Below, piece by piece: positions 42,881 to 50,455 of a stretch of DNA of 64,000 bases. Under the pieces are notes generated by a model. It had not been told where the DNA came from, did no database searches, and saw nothing but the letters and a program-made list of their open reading frames with translations. The number at the start of each line of letters is the position of its first letter. Position 1 is the first letter of the stretch. Source of the DNA: an uncultured Bacteroidia bacterium (lineage in GTDB: Bacteria; Bacteroidota; Bacteroidia; Bacteroidales; F082); the NCBI GenBank assembly GCA_902799345.1, contig CADBZW010000009.1:1-64000 (forward strand), in the 5' to 3' direction. A program made the translations under genes and the position numbers.

Positions 42881-42881
42881 G

Positions 42882-43247
42882 TTAGTTAGAGGGTTTATAG
42901 GAATTTAAAAGTCCAGAAAGTAAACGGGCGTCTTCTTCTATTAGCATATCCATACTCAATCTGTCTTCAGAAGAGATGTATTCCAACTCTTCTGCAATTT
43001 CGAATTGAGAAGACACTTCCATTAAAGAACCATAAGCTATTTCTATAAAATGTGCCTTGTCTTTTACTGAAAAACGATTTACTCCTTCGGCTATATTGGA
43101 TGTAATAGAAAGCGAAGCTCTGCGAAGTTGGTCACACATCGCATAACGTTCTTCTGCTGGAAATTTTTTAAGGAGTTTGTATGTCTTTTTTACTATTTCT
43201 TTAGCTTTTTGATAAGCTACCAATTTTCTATAACCGAAGATTTCCAT
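42882..43247 (-). CDS. Four-helix-bundle protein (S23/Avd-like), copy 2
   Basis: This 121-residue helical protein has FGYRKLVAYQKAKEIVKKTY, FPAEERYAMCDQLRRASLSI, TSNIAEGVNRFSVKDKAHFI and EIAYGSLMEVSSQFEIAEEL, the standard TIGR02436 motif order including the SNIAEG turn. Function is unknown. Flanks are inverted GAGTTGAGAG/CTCTCAACTC repeats at 42794-42880 and 43296-43353, so the gene lies in its own repeat-bounded unit between ugd and the oxidoreductase. Confidence 0.93.
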   Translation of the reverse strand: MEIFGYRKLVAYQKAKEIVKKTYKLLKKFPAEERYAMCDQLRRASLSITSNIAEGVNRFSVKDKAHFIEIAYGSLMEVSSQFEIAEELEYISSEDRLSMDMLIEEDARLLSGLLNSYKPSN

Positions 43248-43295
43248 GACATATTCATTTATAGATTAAACATTCTCATTCTATAATTACCCCAA

Positions 43296-43353
43296 ATACT
43301 TTCAACTCTACACTAACTACTATCTCTAAACTCTACACTCTAAACTCTCAACT
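43296..43353. repeat. CTCTAAACTCTACAC repeat block (inverted to 42794-42880)
   Basis: TTTCAACTCTACACTAACTA and CTCTAAACTCTACACTCTAA units are the reverse complement of the type downstream of the four-helix gene, so the gene is enclosed by inverted repeats. Confidence 0.8.
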
Positions 43354-43357
43354 AAAA

Positions 43358-44326
43358 TCATTTCCAGCCAAACGGATGCCCGCTCAAAGGCAGCTTCGCC
43401 ATGGGATGGTAGTCGCCGACGAGGCCGATGGGCTTGGCGTTGCGGATTTCGTAGACGATGTCGATGCAGCGACGCGCATCCTCCAAGCCGAAGCCGTGAC
43501 CCGCCAAGATGTTCTCATAACTCTTGGTATGCAGCTCGGTGAAGCCTTGGCTGAACTCGAACTCCTCGCCGTCGATCATGATGGTGCGATAGGTGCGCTT
43601 CTCCCCTTCCACGGCATTGGGCGGCAGCGTGTCGGCATTGATGCTGAGGAAATAACGCACACGGGCGCGTTTCAGTTCGAGATAGCCCGCCACGCGGTCG
43701 TGCGAGGCCACATGGACGATGTTCTTGGTCACGTCGCCGAAGATCCAGCTCAGCATGTCGTAGAAGTGCACGCCGATGTTGGTGGCGATGCCGCCGCTCT
43801 TGTTGATGTCGCCCTTCCACGAGGCATAGTACCAATAGCCACGCGAGGTGATATAAGTCAAGTCGATGTCATAGATCTTGTCTTTCGGTCCTTCCTCGAC
43901 TTTCTTTTTGAGGGCCACTATCTTGTCGTGCAAGCGCAGCTGCAGGATGGTGTTGACTTTATGTCCCTGGCGTTCCTCCACCTTCTGCAAGGCGTCGATG
44001 TTCCACGGGTTAAGCACGAGGGGCTTCTCGCAGATGACATCGGCACCGAGACGCAGGCCGTAACGTGTGTGGGCGTCGTGCAGGTAGTTGGGCGTGCATA
44101 CAGTGACGTAGTCGATGTTGGTGCCGTTGTCACGCAACTTGGTGTTGTGACGGTCAAAGAGCTCCTGCTCGGTGAAGAAGGCAGCCTTAGGGAAATAGCT
44201 ATCCATGATACCTACGCTGTCGTTCTTGTCGTAGGCGGAGACCAGGTTGTTGCCCGTGTCTTTGATGGCTTTGAGGTGTCTGGGTGCTATGTAACCCCCA
44301 ACACCGATGATGGCGAAATTTTTCAT
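43358..44326 (-). CDS. Gfo/Idh/MocA oxidoreductase, WbpB/WlbA-like
   Basis: This 322-residue NAD(P)-dependent sugar dehydrogenase has the Rossmann start FAIIGVGGYIAPRHLKAI, VCEKPLVLNPWNIDAL with the conserved EKP Lys, and the middle motif GGIATNIGVHFYDMLSWIFG with the catalytic His/Asp. The sequence resembles UDP-GlcNAc-uronate 3-dehydrogenases (WbpB/WlbA) that start UDP-ManNAc(3NAc)A synthesis. The ATG at 44324-44326 is the true start; the upstream frame translates repeat DNA. With wecB and Ugd-type genes nearby a diamino-uronic acid pathway is possible, though no matching aminotransferase is seen here. Confidence 0.88.
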   Translation of the reverse strand: MKNFAIIGVGGYIAPRHLKAIKDTGNNLVSAYDKNDSVGIMDSYFPKAAFFTEQELFDRHNTKLRDNGTNIDYVTVCTPNYLHDAHTRYGLRLGADVICEKPLVLNPWNIDALQKVEERQGHKVNTILQLRLHDKIVALKKKVEEGPKDKIYDIDLTYITSRGYWYYASWKGDINKSGGIATNIGVHFYDMLSWIFGDVTKNIVHVASHDRVAGYLELKRARVRYFLSINADTLPPNAVEGEKRTYRTIMIDGEEFEFSQGFTELHTKSYENILAGHGFGLEDARRCIDIVYEIRNAKPIGLVGDYHPMAKLPLSGHPFGWK

Positions 44327-44336
44327 TTTTTGTATT

Positions 44337-44436
44337 GCTATTGGCTGCTGGCTACTGGCTACTGGCAGTTTCATGGAAAAGCAGGGCCTTCCCTTCTGTT
44401 GATACTGCCAGAGGCCAGTAGCCAAAGGCCAGAGTC
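44337..44436. repeat. GGCTACTGGC palindromic repeat, copy 1
   Basis: TTGGCTGCTGGCTACTGGCT at the left and CTGCCAGAGGCCAGTAGCCA at the right form a long hairpin with a variable middle. It lies downstream of four-helix-bundle gene 3. Confidence 0.85.
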
Positions 44437-44440
44437 TAGA

Positions 44441-44800
44441 TTATTTTTCTCCTATGATTGTAGCTATAAATGAGCCTATTCTTTTTTGTATGCTCATGAT
44501 ATTTTCATCTGTTGTTTCAAACAATTCTTTCGAAATGTATTTTCTTCTTTTTGCTATGATAAGTTGAGTTTCCAATTCATAGGCTGAACCTAGTGCGATA
44601 TCAAGGAAATGCGCAAACTCTGCTTCCGACCTTCTCCCTGCTCCTTCTGCTATATTTGAAGGAATGGAAACCACAGCTCTTTCCATCTGACTACCTAATT
44701 GATACAATTCATTTTTCGGAAAACTCTCACAAATATCATAGATAACATCTGTCAGTTCTATGGAATCAATCCATATCTCGTAATTCTTGAAATTTCTCAT
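44441..44800 (-). CDS. Four-helix-bundle protein (S23/Avd-like), copy 3
   Basis: This 119-residue helical protein has NYEIWIDSIELTDVIYDICE, FPKNELYQLGSQMERAVVSI, PSNIAEGAGRRSEAEFAHFL and DIALGSAYELETQLIIAKRR, a textbook TIGR02436 pattern with SNIAEGAGR. It is more similar to copy 2 than to copy 1. Copies of the same GGCTACTGGC palindrome lie immediately on both sides (44337-44436 and 44815-44900), different from the repeats around the other two genes. Function is unknown. Confidence 0.93.
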   Translation of the reverse strand: MRNFKNYEIWIDSIELTDVIYDICESFPKNELYQLGSQMERAVVSIPSNIAEGAGRRSEAEFAHFLDIALGSAYELETQLIIAKRRKYISKELFETTDENIMSIQKRIGSFIATIIGEK

Positions 44801-44814
44801 AGCCTTTAATGTTT

Positions 44815-44900
44815 TTTGCTATTGGCTACTGGCTACTAGCAGTTTCGAACTTCCTTTCTGCTGATACTGCCAGAGGCCAGAAGCCAAAAGCCAGAGGCAA
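44815..44900. repeat. GGCTACTGGC palindromic repeat, copy 2
   Basis: TATTGGCTACTGGCTACTAG at the left and CTGCCAGAGGCCAGAAGCCA at the right form a hairpin. It lies upstream of four-helix gene 3 and downstream of nagB. Confidence 0.85.
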
Positions 44901-44901
44901 A

Positions 44902-45693
44902 TTACAAATTATTTCTCTCAATATCCTTGAAGTACTTCACTGTGCCATATTTCAGTTCATCGCAGGCTGCGTCGTCGCAGACGATGATGCCTTTCTGATG
45001 CATCTGCAGCACGCTGACGGTCCACATCTGGCTGACGGCGCCTTCGATGGCATGAGCCAAGGCGCGGGCCTTGCCGTGGCCGTTGGCCAGGATCATCACC
45101 TCACGGCTGTCCATGACGGTGCCCACACCCACAGTCAGGGCCGTCTTCGGCACCTTATTGATATCGTTGTCGAAGAAGCGCGAGTTGGCGATGATGGTGT
45201 CGCTGGTGAGGGTCTTCACACGGGTGCGCGAGGTCAGGCTGCTGCCCGGCTCGTTGAAGGCGATGTGGCCGTCGGGACCGATGCCGCCCATGAAGAGGTC
45301 GATGCCGCCATAGCTCTTGATCTTGGCTTCGTAGTCGGCACACTCTTTCTCCAGATCCTTGGCGTTGCCGTTGAGGATGTTGACGTTCTCCTTCTTGATG
45401 TCGATGTGCTTGAAGAAGTTGTTCCACATGAAGCTGTGGTAGCTCTCGGGGTGGTCCTCAGGGATGCGGACGTATTCGTCCATGTTGAAGGTGACCACGT
45501 TCTTGAAAGAGATCTCGCCTTTCTTATAGAGCTTCACCAGCTCCTTATAGGTGCCGATGGGCGTGGAGCCTGTGGGCAGGCCCAAGATGAAGGGTTTCTT
45601 AGCAGTCGGCTTGAAGGCCTTGATGCGTTCGACGATGTGGTTGGCAGCCCAACGCGACATGGCGTCGTAGTTTTTTTCGATGATGACTCGCAT
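44902..45693 (-). CDS. nagB: Glucosamine-6-phosphate deaminase
   Basis: This 263-residue enzyme converts glucosamine-6-phosphate to fructose-6-phosphate and ammonia. It has [28 protein letters not shown] with the catalytic Asp, HSFMWNNFF, and [20 protein letters not shown] with the ring-opening His and phosphate-binding residues. Length and motifs match active NagB. It lies in the sugar-nucleotide region 145 bases after the DUF4954 gene and may balance glucosamine supply for cell wall and polysaccharide synthesis. No adjacent nagA is seen. Confidence 0.95.
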   Translation of the reverse strand: MRVIIEKNYDAMSRWAANHIVERIKAFKPTAKKPFILGLPTGSTPIGTYKELVKLYKKGEISFKNVVTFNMDEYVRIPEDHPESYHSFMWNNFFKHIDIKKENVNILNGNAKDLEKECADYEAKIKSYGGIDLFMGGIGPDGHIAFNEPGSSLTSRTRVKTLTSDTIIANSRFFDNDINKVPKTALTVGVGTVMDSREVMILANGHGKARALAHAIEGAVSQMWTVSVLQMHQKGIIVCDDAACDELKYGTVKYFKDIERNNL

Positions 45694-45715
45694 GGTGTAT
45701 AGTTTTTAGTTGTTC

Positions 45716-45838
45716 AGTTATTCAGTTGTTCAGTTGCTACTGGCTCTTGGCTACTGGCTACTGGCAGTTCCATGCAAAGGGAGGGTCTTCCCTCCTGATG
45801 AGGCTGCCAAAGGCCAGAGGCCAGAAGCCAAAAGCCCA
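45716..45838. repeat. GGCTACTGGC palindromic repeat, copy 3
   Basis: TTGTTCAGTTATTCAGTTGT-type units precede CTCTTGGCTACTGGCTACTG at the left and GCTGCCAAAGGCCAGAGGCC at the right, forming a hairpin as in copies 1 and 2. It separates nagB from the DUF4954 gene. Confidence 0.8.
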
Positions 45839-48049
45839 TTAATGGGTATTACGGTATTTCTGGATTAATGCCACGAAATCTTCGGTCTCTTGGCGGATTT
45901 GCTTGACGAACGACACCTCGTCGATTTTGCCGATGACGGCGATCTTCTCGTCTTCGTTGCGGAAGGTGGCATTGCGGAACTCGTTGTCGTAGTCTTTCTT
46001 GCGGCTCTCGTACACCTGGTCGCAGATGAAATGCTGGATGCGGATGGCCTTGTCGAGGTTTTCGTGCCACATCTCCTCAGTGAGCACGTCGGCGTCGTCC
46101 TTGTAAAGGAACATCAGCGAAAAGTAGGCGTGACGCAGCTTCTCGACTTGGTAGTTGTCCCACAACTCGTCGTAGCGATGGTGTATCTCGTCCCAGTTGT
46201 TGAGTTTGCCGTCACGGATGTCGGCACGCAGTTGGTCGACATCCTCCTCGGGCATGGTCTGTCCGCCGAGGTTGATCCACTTGCGGAGGCGCTTGCCACG
46301 CATCTCATTCACGATATGCTCCATGTCCGATTCGGGATGGGCCTCGAGGTAATGTAAGCAGGTGGTCACGGCATAATAGGTGATCATGTCGCCGTAGGCG
46401 TGATAGGCTTGCAAAGGCTTGAGGATACGCACCTTACGCTTGCCTTTCTCCATGTGTTCGCCGAAGACCTCCAGAGCTTTCACCGTCTCAGGCTCGTTGT
46501 CGAGGAGGTTCTTGCCACACTCGCGCAGGTCGTAGTATTCGTATTTCTCGGGGTCTTCGTCTTTGCTGCGGAGCCAGGCCTTGGCGACCCATACCTCCAA
46601 CAGCTTGCGACCTTCGATGATCTCTTCGACGGTGTCGGGGGCGAGGGTCTCAAACTCGATGTTCTGTATCTTACGCTTGCGTTTGTCGCGTTTCAGGTAT
46701 TTAGAGGTGTTACGGGCGATGGCGTACATGTTGTACATCCACCAGTAGGCGGGCATGACCTCCAGTTCGTTCTCCTTAGTGTTGTTGCTAACCAAACAGA
46801 ACGGCAGCATGATGTTGAGCTCGCTGGGGTAGTCGGCCTTGCTGAGCAAGGTGAACGAGGCAAATTTCGACGAGTGTTTCACGCTGGAGCAGAGACCGGG
46901 CCAGAAGCCACGCGAGGCCACGATTTCGCCGTCGGTGGCGCGGCTGTTGTGGTTGGAACCCATGGTGGCGCCGGCGGCCATGTTGCTCTGGCCCATGACG
47001 CAGGCAGAGATGAGGAATGAGTTGTTATGATGTTGCTCGTGCGAGGGGAAGATGAGGTTGTTCAAGACTTCGCAGCACGAGATGGTGGAGTTGTCGCCGA
47101 GCACCGAGTGGATCAGGCGGGCGCCATATTTCAGGTTGCAGTTGTCGCCCAGCACGAAGCGGGTGGCCACCACGGAGTAGAAGATGCGGCAGCCGTAGCC
47201 CGTCACGCCGTTGACGAGGATGACGCCCTCGCCGATCTGAGAAGGCTCTTCCTCCGACGAGTTGATGGTGACGTTCTTCAGCTTGCTGGCACCTTTGATG
47301 TAGCAATGCGGTCCCACCTTGGCGTCCTTGAGGATCCAGCAGTTCTTGATGACACACGACTCGCCGATGGTGCCGTAGTAGCCGCGATGGAAGTCGACGC
47401 TGGCTTGGGTGATTTCCTTCAGCCTGGCTTGCAGCTTGGTGTCGTCAGTGTATTTGGCCCAAAGGTAGGCGTCGGCCGTGATCATGCCGTCGAAAGGCAG
47501 GATTTTGCGGCTACCTATCTCGTTCATCACCTCGAGCCACACGCGCACGTCCTCGGGCTCGCCTTCCTTGATGGTGCCGTTGCCGAACTTGGAGTGGTCG
47601 GTGGTGGAGATCTCCTGGATGTTGAAGAGGATGCTCTTGTCGCCGATGATGTAATTGGCCATGTAATGCACGTCGTGGATGGCCACGTCGTCGCCGATGT
47701 CGCACGACATGATGCTGCTGTCGGTAATGCCGATAGGCACGCGCAGGTCGTGGTATTGCAACACCTTACGGGTGACACGGCCGATGCGCACCATGCCGAA
47801 GAAGTGGTTGTTGCGCACCATGCTGGTGTCGAACTCGTCAGTGACCCAGATGTCGTCCCAGTTGGTGGCGGAGTTGCTGTTTTTCACCAGACGTTCAATC
47901 TCGTCGGAACGCAGGTGACGCCAGCCGCCCTGGGGTTTCTTGACCTGTAGGTTGCGGAAGTAGTATTCGTCGTGACCGTCGTGCAAGTACTTCTCGTCGA
48001 TGAAGTTCTTGTAAATCCGGTCGTAGTCAATGATAGTTACTTGGTCCAT
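45839..48049 (-). CDS. DUF4954 protein with left-handed beta-helix domain
   Basis: This is a 736-residue cytoplasmic protein. Residues about 90-400 carry hexapeptide-like turns (IMSCDIGDDVAIHDVHYMAN, CVIKNCWILKDAKVGPHCYI, LGDNCNLKYGARLIHSVLGD, then MGQSNMAAGATMGSNHNSRA), giving a long beta-helix as in sugar nucleotidyltransferase or acyltransferase families. The C-terminal 300 residues are helical. It matches the Bacteroidota DUF4954 family, which has no known reaction as far as I know. It follows the galE-rfbB pair on the same strand, so a sugar-related role is likely. Confidence 0.88.
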   Translation of the reverse strand: MDQVTIIDYDRIYKNFIDEKYLHDGHDEYYFRNLQVKKPQGGWRHLRSDEIERLVKNSNSATNWDDIWVTDEFDTSMVRNNHFFGMVRIGRVTRKVLQYHDLRVPIGITDSSIMSCDIGDDVAIHDVHYMANYIIGDKSILFNIQEISTTDHSKFGNGTIKEGEPEDVRVWLEVMNEIGSRKILPFDGMITADAYLWAKYTDDTKLQARLKEITQASVDFHRGYYGTIGESCVIKNCWILKDAKVGPHCYIKGASKLKNVTINSSEEEPSQIGEGVILVNGVTGYGCRIFYSVVATRFVLGDNCNLKYGARLIHSVLGDNSTISCCEVLNNLIFPSHEQHHNNSFLISACVMGQSNMAAGATMGSNHNSRATDGEIVASRGFWPGLCSSVKHSSKFASFTLLSKADYPSELNIMLPFCLVSNNTKENELEVMPAYWWMYNMYAIARNTSKYLKRDKRKRKIQNIEFETLAPDTVEEIIEGRKLLEVWVAKAWLRSKDEDPEKYEYYDLRECGKNLLDNEPETVKALEVFGEHMEKGKRKVRILKPLQAYHAYGDMITYYAVTTCLHYLEAHPESDMEHIVNEMRGKRLRKWINLGGQTMPEEDVDQLRADIRDGKLNNWDEIHHRYDELWDNYQVEKLRHAYFSLMFLYKDDADVLTEEMWHENLDKAIRIQHFICDQVYESRKKDYDNEFRNATFRNEDEKIAVIGKIDEVSFVKQIRQETEDFVALIQKYRNTH

Positions 48050-48059
48050 TTATGTGGTT

Positions 48060-48125
48060 TTAGCAAAAGGATATGTCATTCCAGCGCTGGTTGTGCGGGG
48101 GCATGGAATCTATATCCTTTTGCGG
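48060..48125. repeat. Short palindromic element between rfbB and DUF4954
   Basis: AAAAGGATATGTCATTCCAG at the left pairs with GGAATCTATATCCTTTTGCG at the right. It is related to the larger elements at 41.1-41.4 and 50.3-50.45 kb (GTCATnCC arms). Confidence 0.65.
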
Positions 48126-48127
48126 TT

Positions 48128-49261
48128 TTATCTGTTTTTATACATATCCTCGTAGTACTTCTGATAGTCGCCGCTCGTCACGTTATCCATCCATTCCTGG
48201 TTATCTAAGTACCAACGGACGGTCTTTTCGATGCCTTCCTCAAACTGCAAGGACGGCTCCCAGCCCAGTTCTTTCTGGAGCTTGGTGGAGTCGATGGCGT
48301 AGCGAAGGTCGTGGCCGGCGCGGTCGGTGACGTAGGTGATGAGGTCCATGTCGGCACCCTCGGGACGACCCAGCAAGCGGTCTACCGTATTGATCAACAC
48401 CTTGATGAGGTCGATGTTCTTCCATTCGTTGAAGCCACCGATGTTGTAGGTCTCGGCCACCTTGCCTTCATGGAAGATGAGGTCGATGGCGCGGGCGTGG
48501 TCTTCCACATAGAGCCAGTCGCGCACGTTCTCGCCCTTGCCGTAGACGGGTAACGGTTTGCGGTGACGGATGTTGTTGATGAACAGCGGGATGAGTTTCT
48601 CTGGGAATTGGTAGGGGCCGTAGTTGTTGGAGCAGTTCGTCACGACGGTGGGCAGTCCGTAGGTATCGTGGAAAGCGCGCACGAAGTGGTCGCTGCTGGC
48701 CTTGGCGGCGCTGTAGGGGCTGTGAGGCTGGTATTTCAGGTCCTCGGTGAAGAACTTGCTACCGTAGGCGAGGTGGTGCTTGCCGCTGCTGGCCTTGGTG
48801 CTGAAGGGCGGCATGATGCCTTCGGGGTCGGTGAGCTCCAGGGCGCCGTAGACCTCGTCGGTGCTGATGTGGTAGAAGCGCTTTCCATCCCAATCACCAT
48901 CCCAATACAGCTTCGCTGCTTGCAGCAGGCTCAGCGTACCCATCACATTGGTCTGCGCAAAGGTGAACGGGTCCTTGATGCTGCGGTCCACATGGCTCTC
49001 GGCGGCGAGGTGGATGATGCCGTCGACGTTCTCTTCTTGCATCAACTTATAGACACCATCGAAGTCGCAGATGTCCATCTTGACGAACTTATAGTTGGGC
49101 TTGTCCTCGATGTCCTTGAGGTTGGCGAGGTTGCCGGCGTAGGTCAGCTTGTCGAGGTTGATGATCTTGTATTCAGGGTATTTGTTGACGAAAAGTCTAA
49201 CGACATGGCTGCCGATGAAGCCTGCGCCACCAGTGATGATGATGTTTCTTTTGTAGTTCAT
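48128..49261 (-). CDS. rfbB: dTDP-glucose 4,6-dehydratase
   Basis: This 377-residue extended SDR converts dTDP-glucose to dTDP-4-keto-6-deoxyglucose. It has [40 protein letters not shown] with the catalytic Asp-Glu pair and YSAAKASSDHFVRAFHDTYG with Tyr and Lys. Dehydratase-specific residues TNCSNNYGPYQFPEKLIPLF follow. The ATG at 49259-49261 lies 13 bases after galE; the longer upstream frame reads into galE and is not used. It works downstream of RfbA (36 kb). Confidence 0.95.
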   Translation of the reverse strand: MNYKRNIIITGGAGFIGSHVVRLFVNKYPEYKIINLDKLTYAGNLANLKDIEDKPNYKFVKMDICDFDGVYKLMQEENVDGIIHLAAESHVDRSIKDPFTFAQTNVMGTLSLLQAAKLYWDGDWDGKRFYHISTDEVYGALELTDPEGIMPPFSTKASSGKHHLAYGSKFFTEDLKYQPHSPYSAAKASSDHFVRAFHDTYGLPTVVTNCSNNYGPYQFPEKLIPLFINNIRHRKPLPVYGKGENVRDWLYVEDHARAIDLIFHEGKVAETYNIGGFNEWKNIDLIKVLINTVDRLLGRPEGADMDLITYVTDRAGHDLRYAIDSTKLQKELGWEPSLQFEEGIEKTVRWYLDNQEWMDNVTSGDYQKYYEDMYKNR

Positions 49262-49274
49262 TGTATGTATTGTT

Positions 49275-50285
49275 TCAATATCCGTTTGGGTTGTTCTTTT
49301 GCCAGTTCCAGGAATCGCGGCACATCTCTTCAAGGCCATATTGTGCCTTCCAACCCAGTTCCTTCTCTGCCTTGGCGGGGTCGGAATAGCAGGTGGCGAT
49401 GTCGCCGGCACGGCGTGGCTTGATGCTATACGGTATCTTGATGCCGTTGACCTTCTCGAAGGTCTTCACCACATCGAGCACCGAGTAACCTTGTCCCGTG
49501 CCGAGGTTATAGATGGCGATGCCACACTTCCTCTCGATGGCTTGCAAGGCCGCCACATGGCCACGGGCCAAGTCGACGACATGGATGTAGTCGCGAACGC
49601 CCGTACCATCGGGGGTGGGATAGTCGTTGCCGAAGACACCCAGCTCGGGGCGCTTACCCACGGCCACCTGGGTGACATAGGGCATCAGGTTGTTCGGGAT
49701 GCCGTTGGGGTTCTCCCCTATCCTGCCGCTCGGGTGGGCGCCGATGGGGTTGAAGTAACGCAACAGCACGATGTTCCATTCCTTGTCGGCCTTCTGCATG
49801 TCCATCATGATCTCTTCGAGCATGCTCTTGGTCTGGCCGTAAGGGTTGGTGCAGTGGCCCTTGGGACATTCCTCCGTGATGGGGATGATGGCCGGGTCGC
49901 CGTAGACGGTGGCCGACGACGAGAAGATGATGTTCTTGCAGCCATGCTTGCGCATCACGTCGAGTAGGGTCAGCGTGCCGCCGATGTTGTTTTCGTAGTA
50001 TTCCCACGGCTTCTCCACGCTCTCACCCACGGCCTTCAAGCCGGCGAAGTGGATGCAGGCGTCGAAGCGGTGTGCGCTCATCACGCGGTTGAGGCCTTCG
50101 CGGTCGCGGATGTCGACTTCATAAAAGGGGATCTCCTTGCCTGTCAGCTCTGCCACGCGTTCGAGCGACTTGCGGTTGCTGTTGCTGAGGTTGTCGACGA
50201 CCACGGTGTCGTGGCCCGCCGCATTGAGTTCCACTAAAGTGTGGCTGCCGATGAATCCGGCGCCGCCTGTGACTAAAATCTTCAT
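49275..50285 (-). CDS. galE: UDP-glucose 4-epimerase
   Basis: This 336-residue GalE interconverts UDP-glucose and UDP-galactose (and possibly the N-acetylated forms). It has [60 protein letters not shown] with the catalytic Tyr-Lys, and [20 protein letters not shown]. It is of normal length. It leads a likely operon galE-rfbB-DUF4954 on the minus strand. Directly upstream is a 150-base palindromic element. Confidence 0.96.
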   Translation of the reverse strand: MKILVTGGAGFIGSHTLVELNAAGHDTVVVDNLSNSNRKSLERVAELTGKEIPFYEVDIRDREGLNRVMSAHRFDACIHFAGLKAVGESVEKPWEYYENNIGGTLTLLDVMRKHGCKNIIFSSSATVYGDPAIIPITEECPKGHCTNPYGQTKSMLEEIMMDMQKADKEWNIVLLRYFNPIGAHPSGRIGENPNGIPNNLMPYVTQVAVGKRPELGVFGNDYPTPDGTGVRDYIHVVDLARGHVAALQAIERKCGIAIYNLGTGQGYSVLDVVKTFEKVNGIKIPYSIKPRRAGDIATCYSDPAKAEKELGWKAQYGLEEMCRDSWNWQKNNPNGY

Positions 50286-50301
50286 ACTGGTATTTACAGG
50301 C

Positions 50302-50451
50302 CATTGAAGCTATGTCATCCCTGCGCTGGACAGTGTGGTGGCATGGGATCTATGGCTTCAAGGGCCGTCAAATAAAGGTTTTTGTTATATAAACCGCCTC
50401 CCATAGATTCCCTCCATCGCACTTCCTCTGCTGGAATGACATGGGAGACTT
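50302..50451. repeat. 150-base palindromic element upstream of galE
   Basis: CTATGTCATCCCTGCGCTGG at the left with CTGCTGGAATGACATGGGAG at the right, and inner arms GGATCTATGGCTTCAAGGG and CCTCCCATAGATTCCCTCC. The layout is the same as the tandem pair at 41.1-41.4 kb. It lies between the methyltransferase stop and galE. Confidence 0.8.
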
Positions 50452-50455
50452 GTCT

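Noticed and set aside
44327..44425. An N-terminal extension of the Gfo/Idh/MocA oxidoreductase
   Set aside because: It reads the GGCTACTGGC palindrome, while the Rossmann motif starts at the ATG at 44326.
40174..44800. Four-helix-bundle genes as rRNA intervening sequences
   Set aside because: No 23S rRNA sequence surrounds them; they lie between protein-coding genes.
46000..50000. Long open frames on the plus strand opposite DUF4954, rfbB and galE
   Set aside because: They are antisense shadows in GC-richer genes; their translations are low-complexity and show no family motifs, whereas the minus-strand frames carry clear catalytic motifs.
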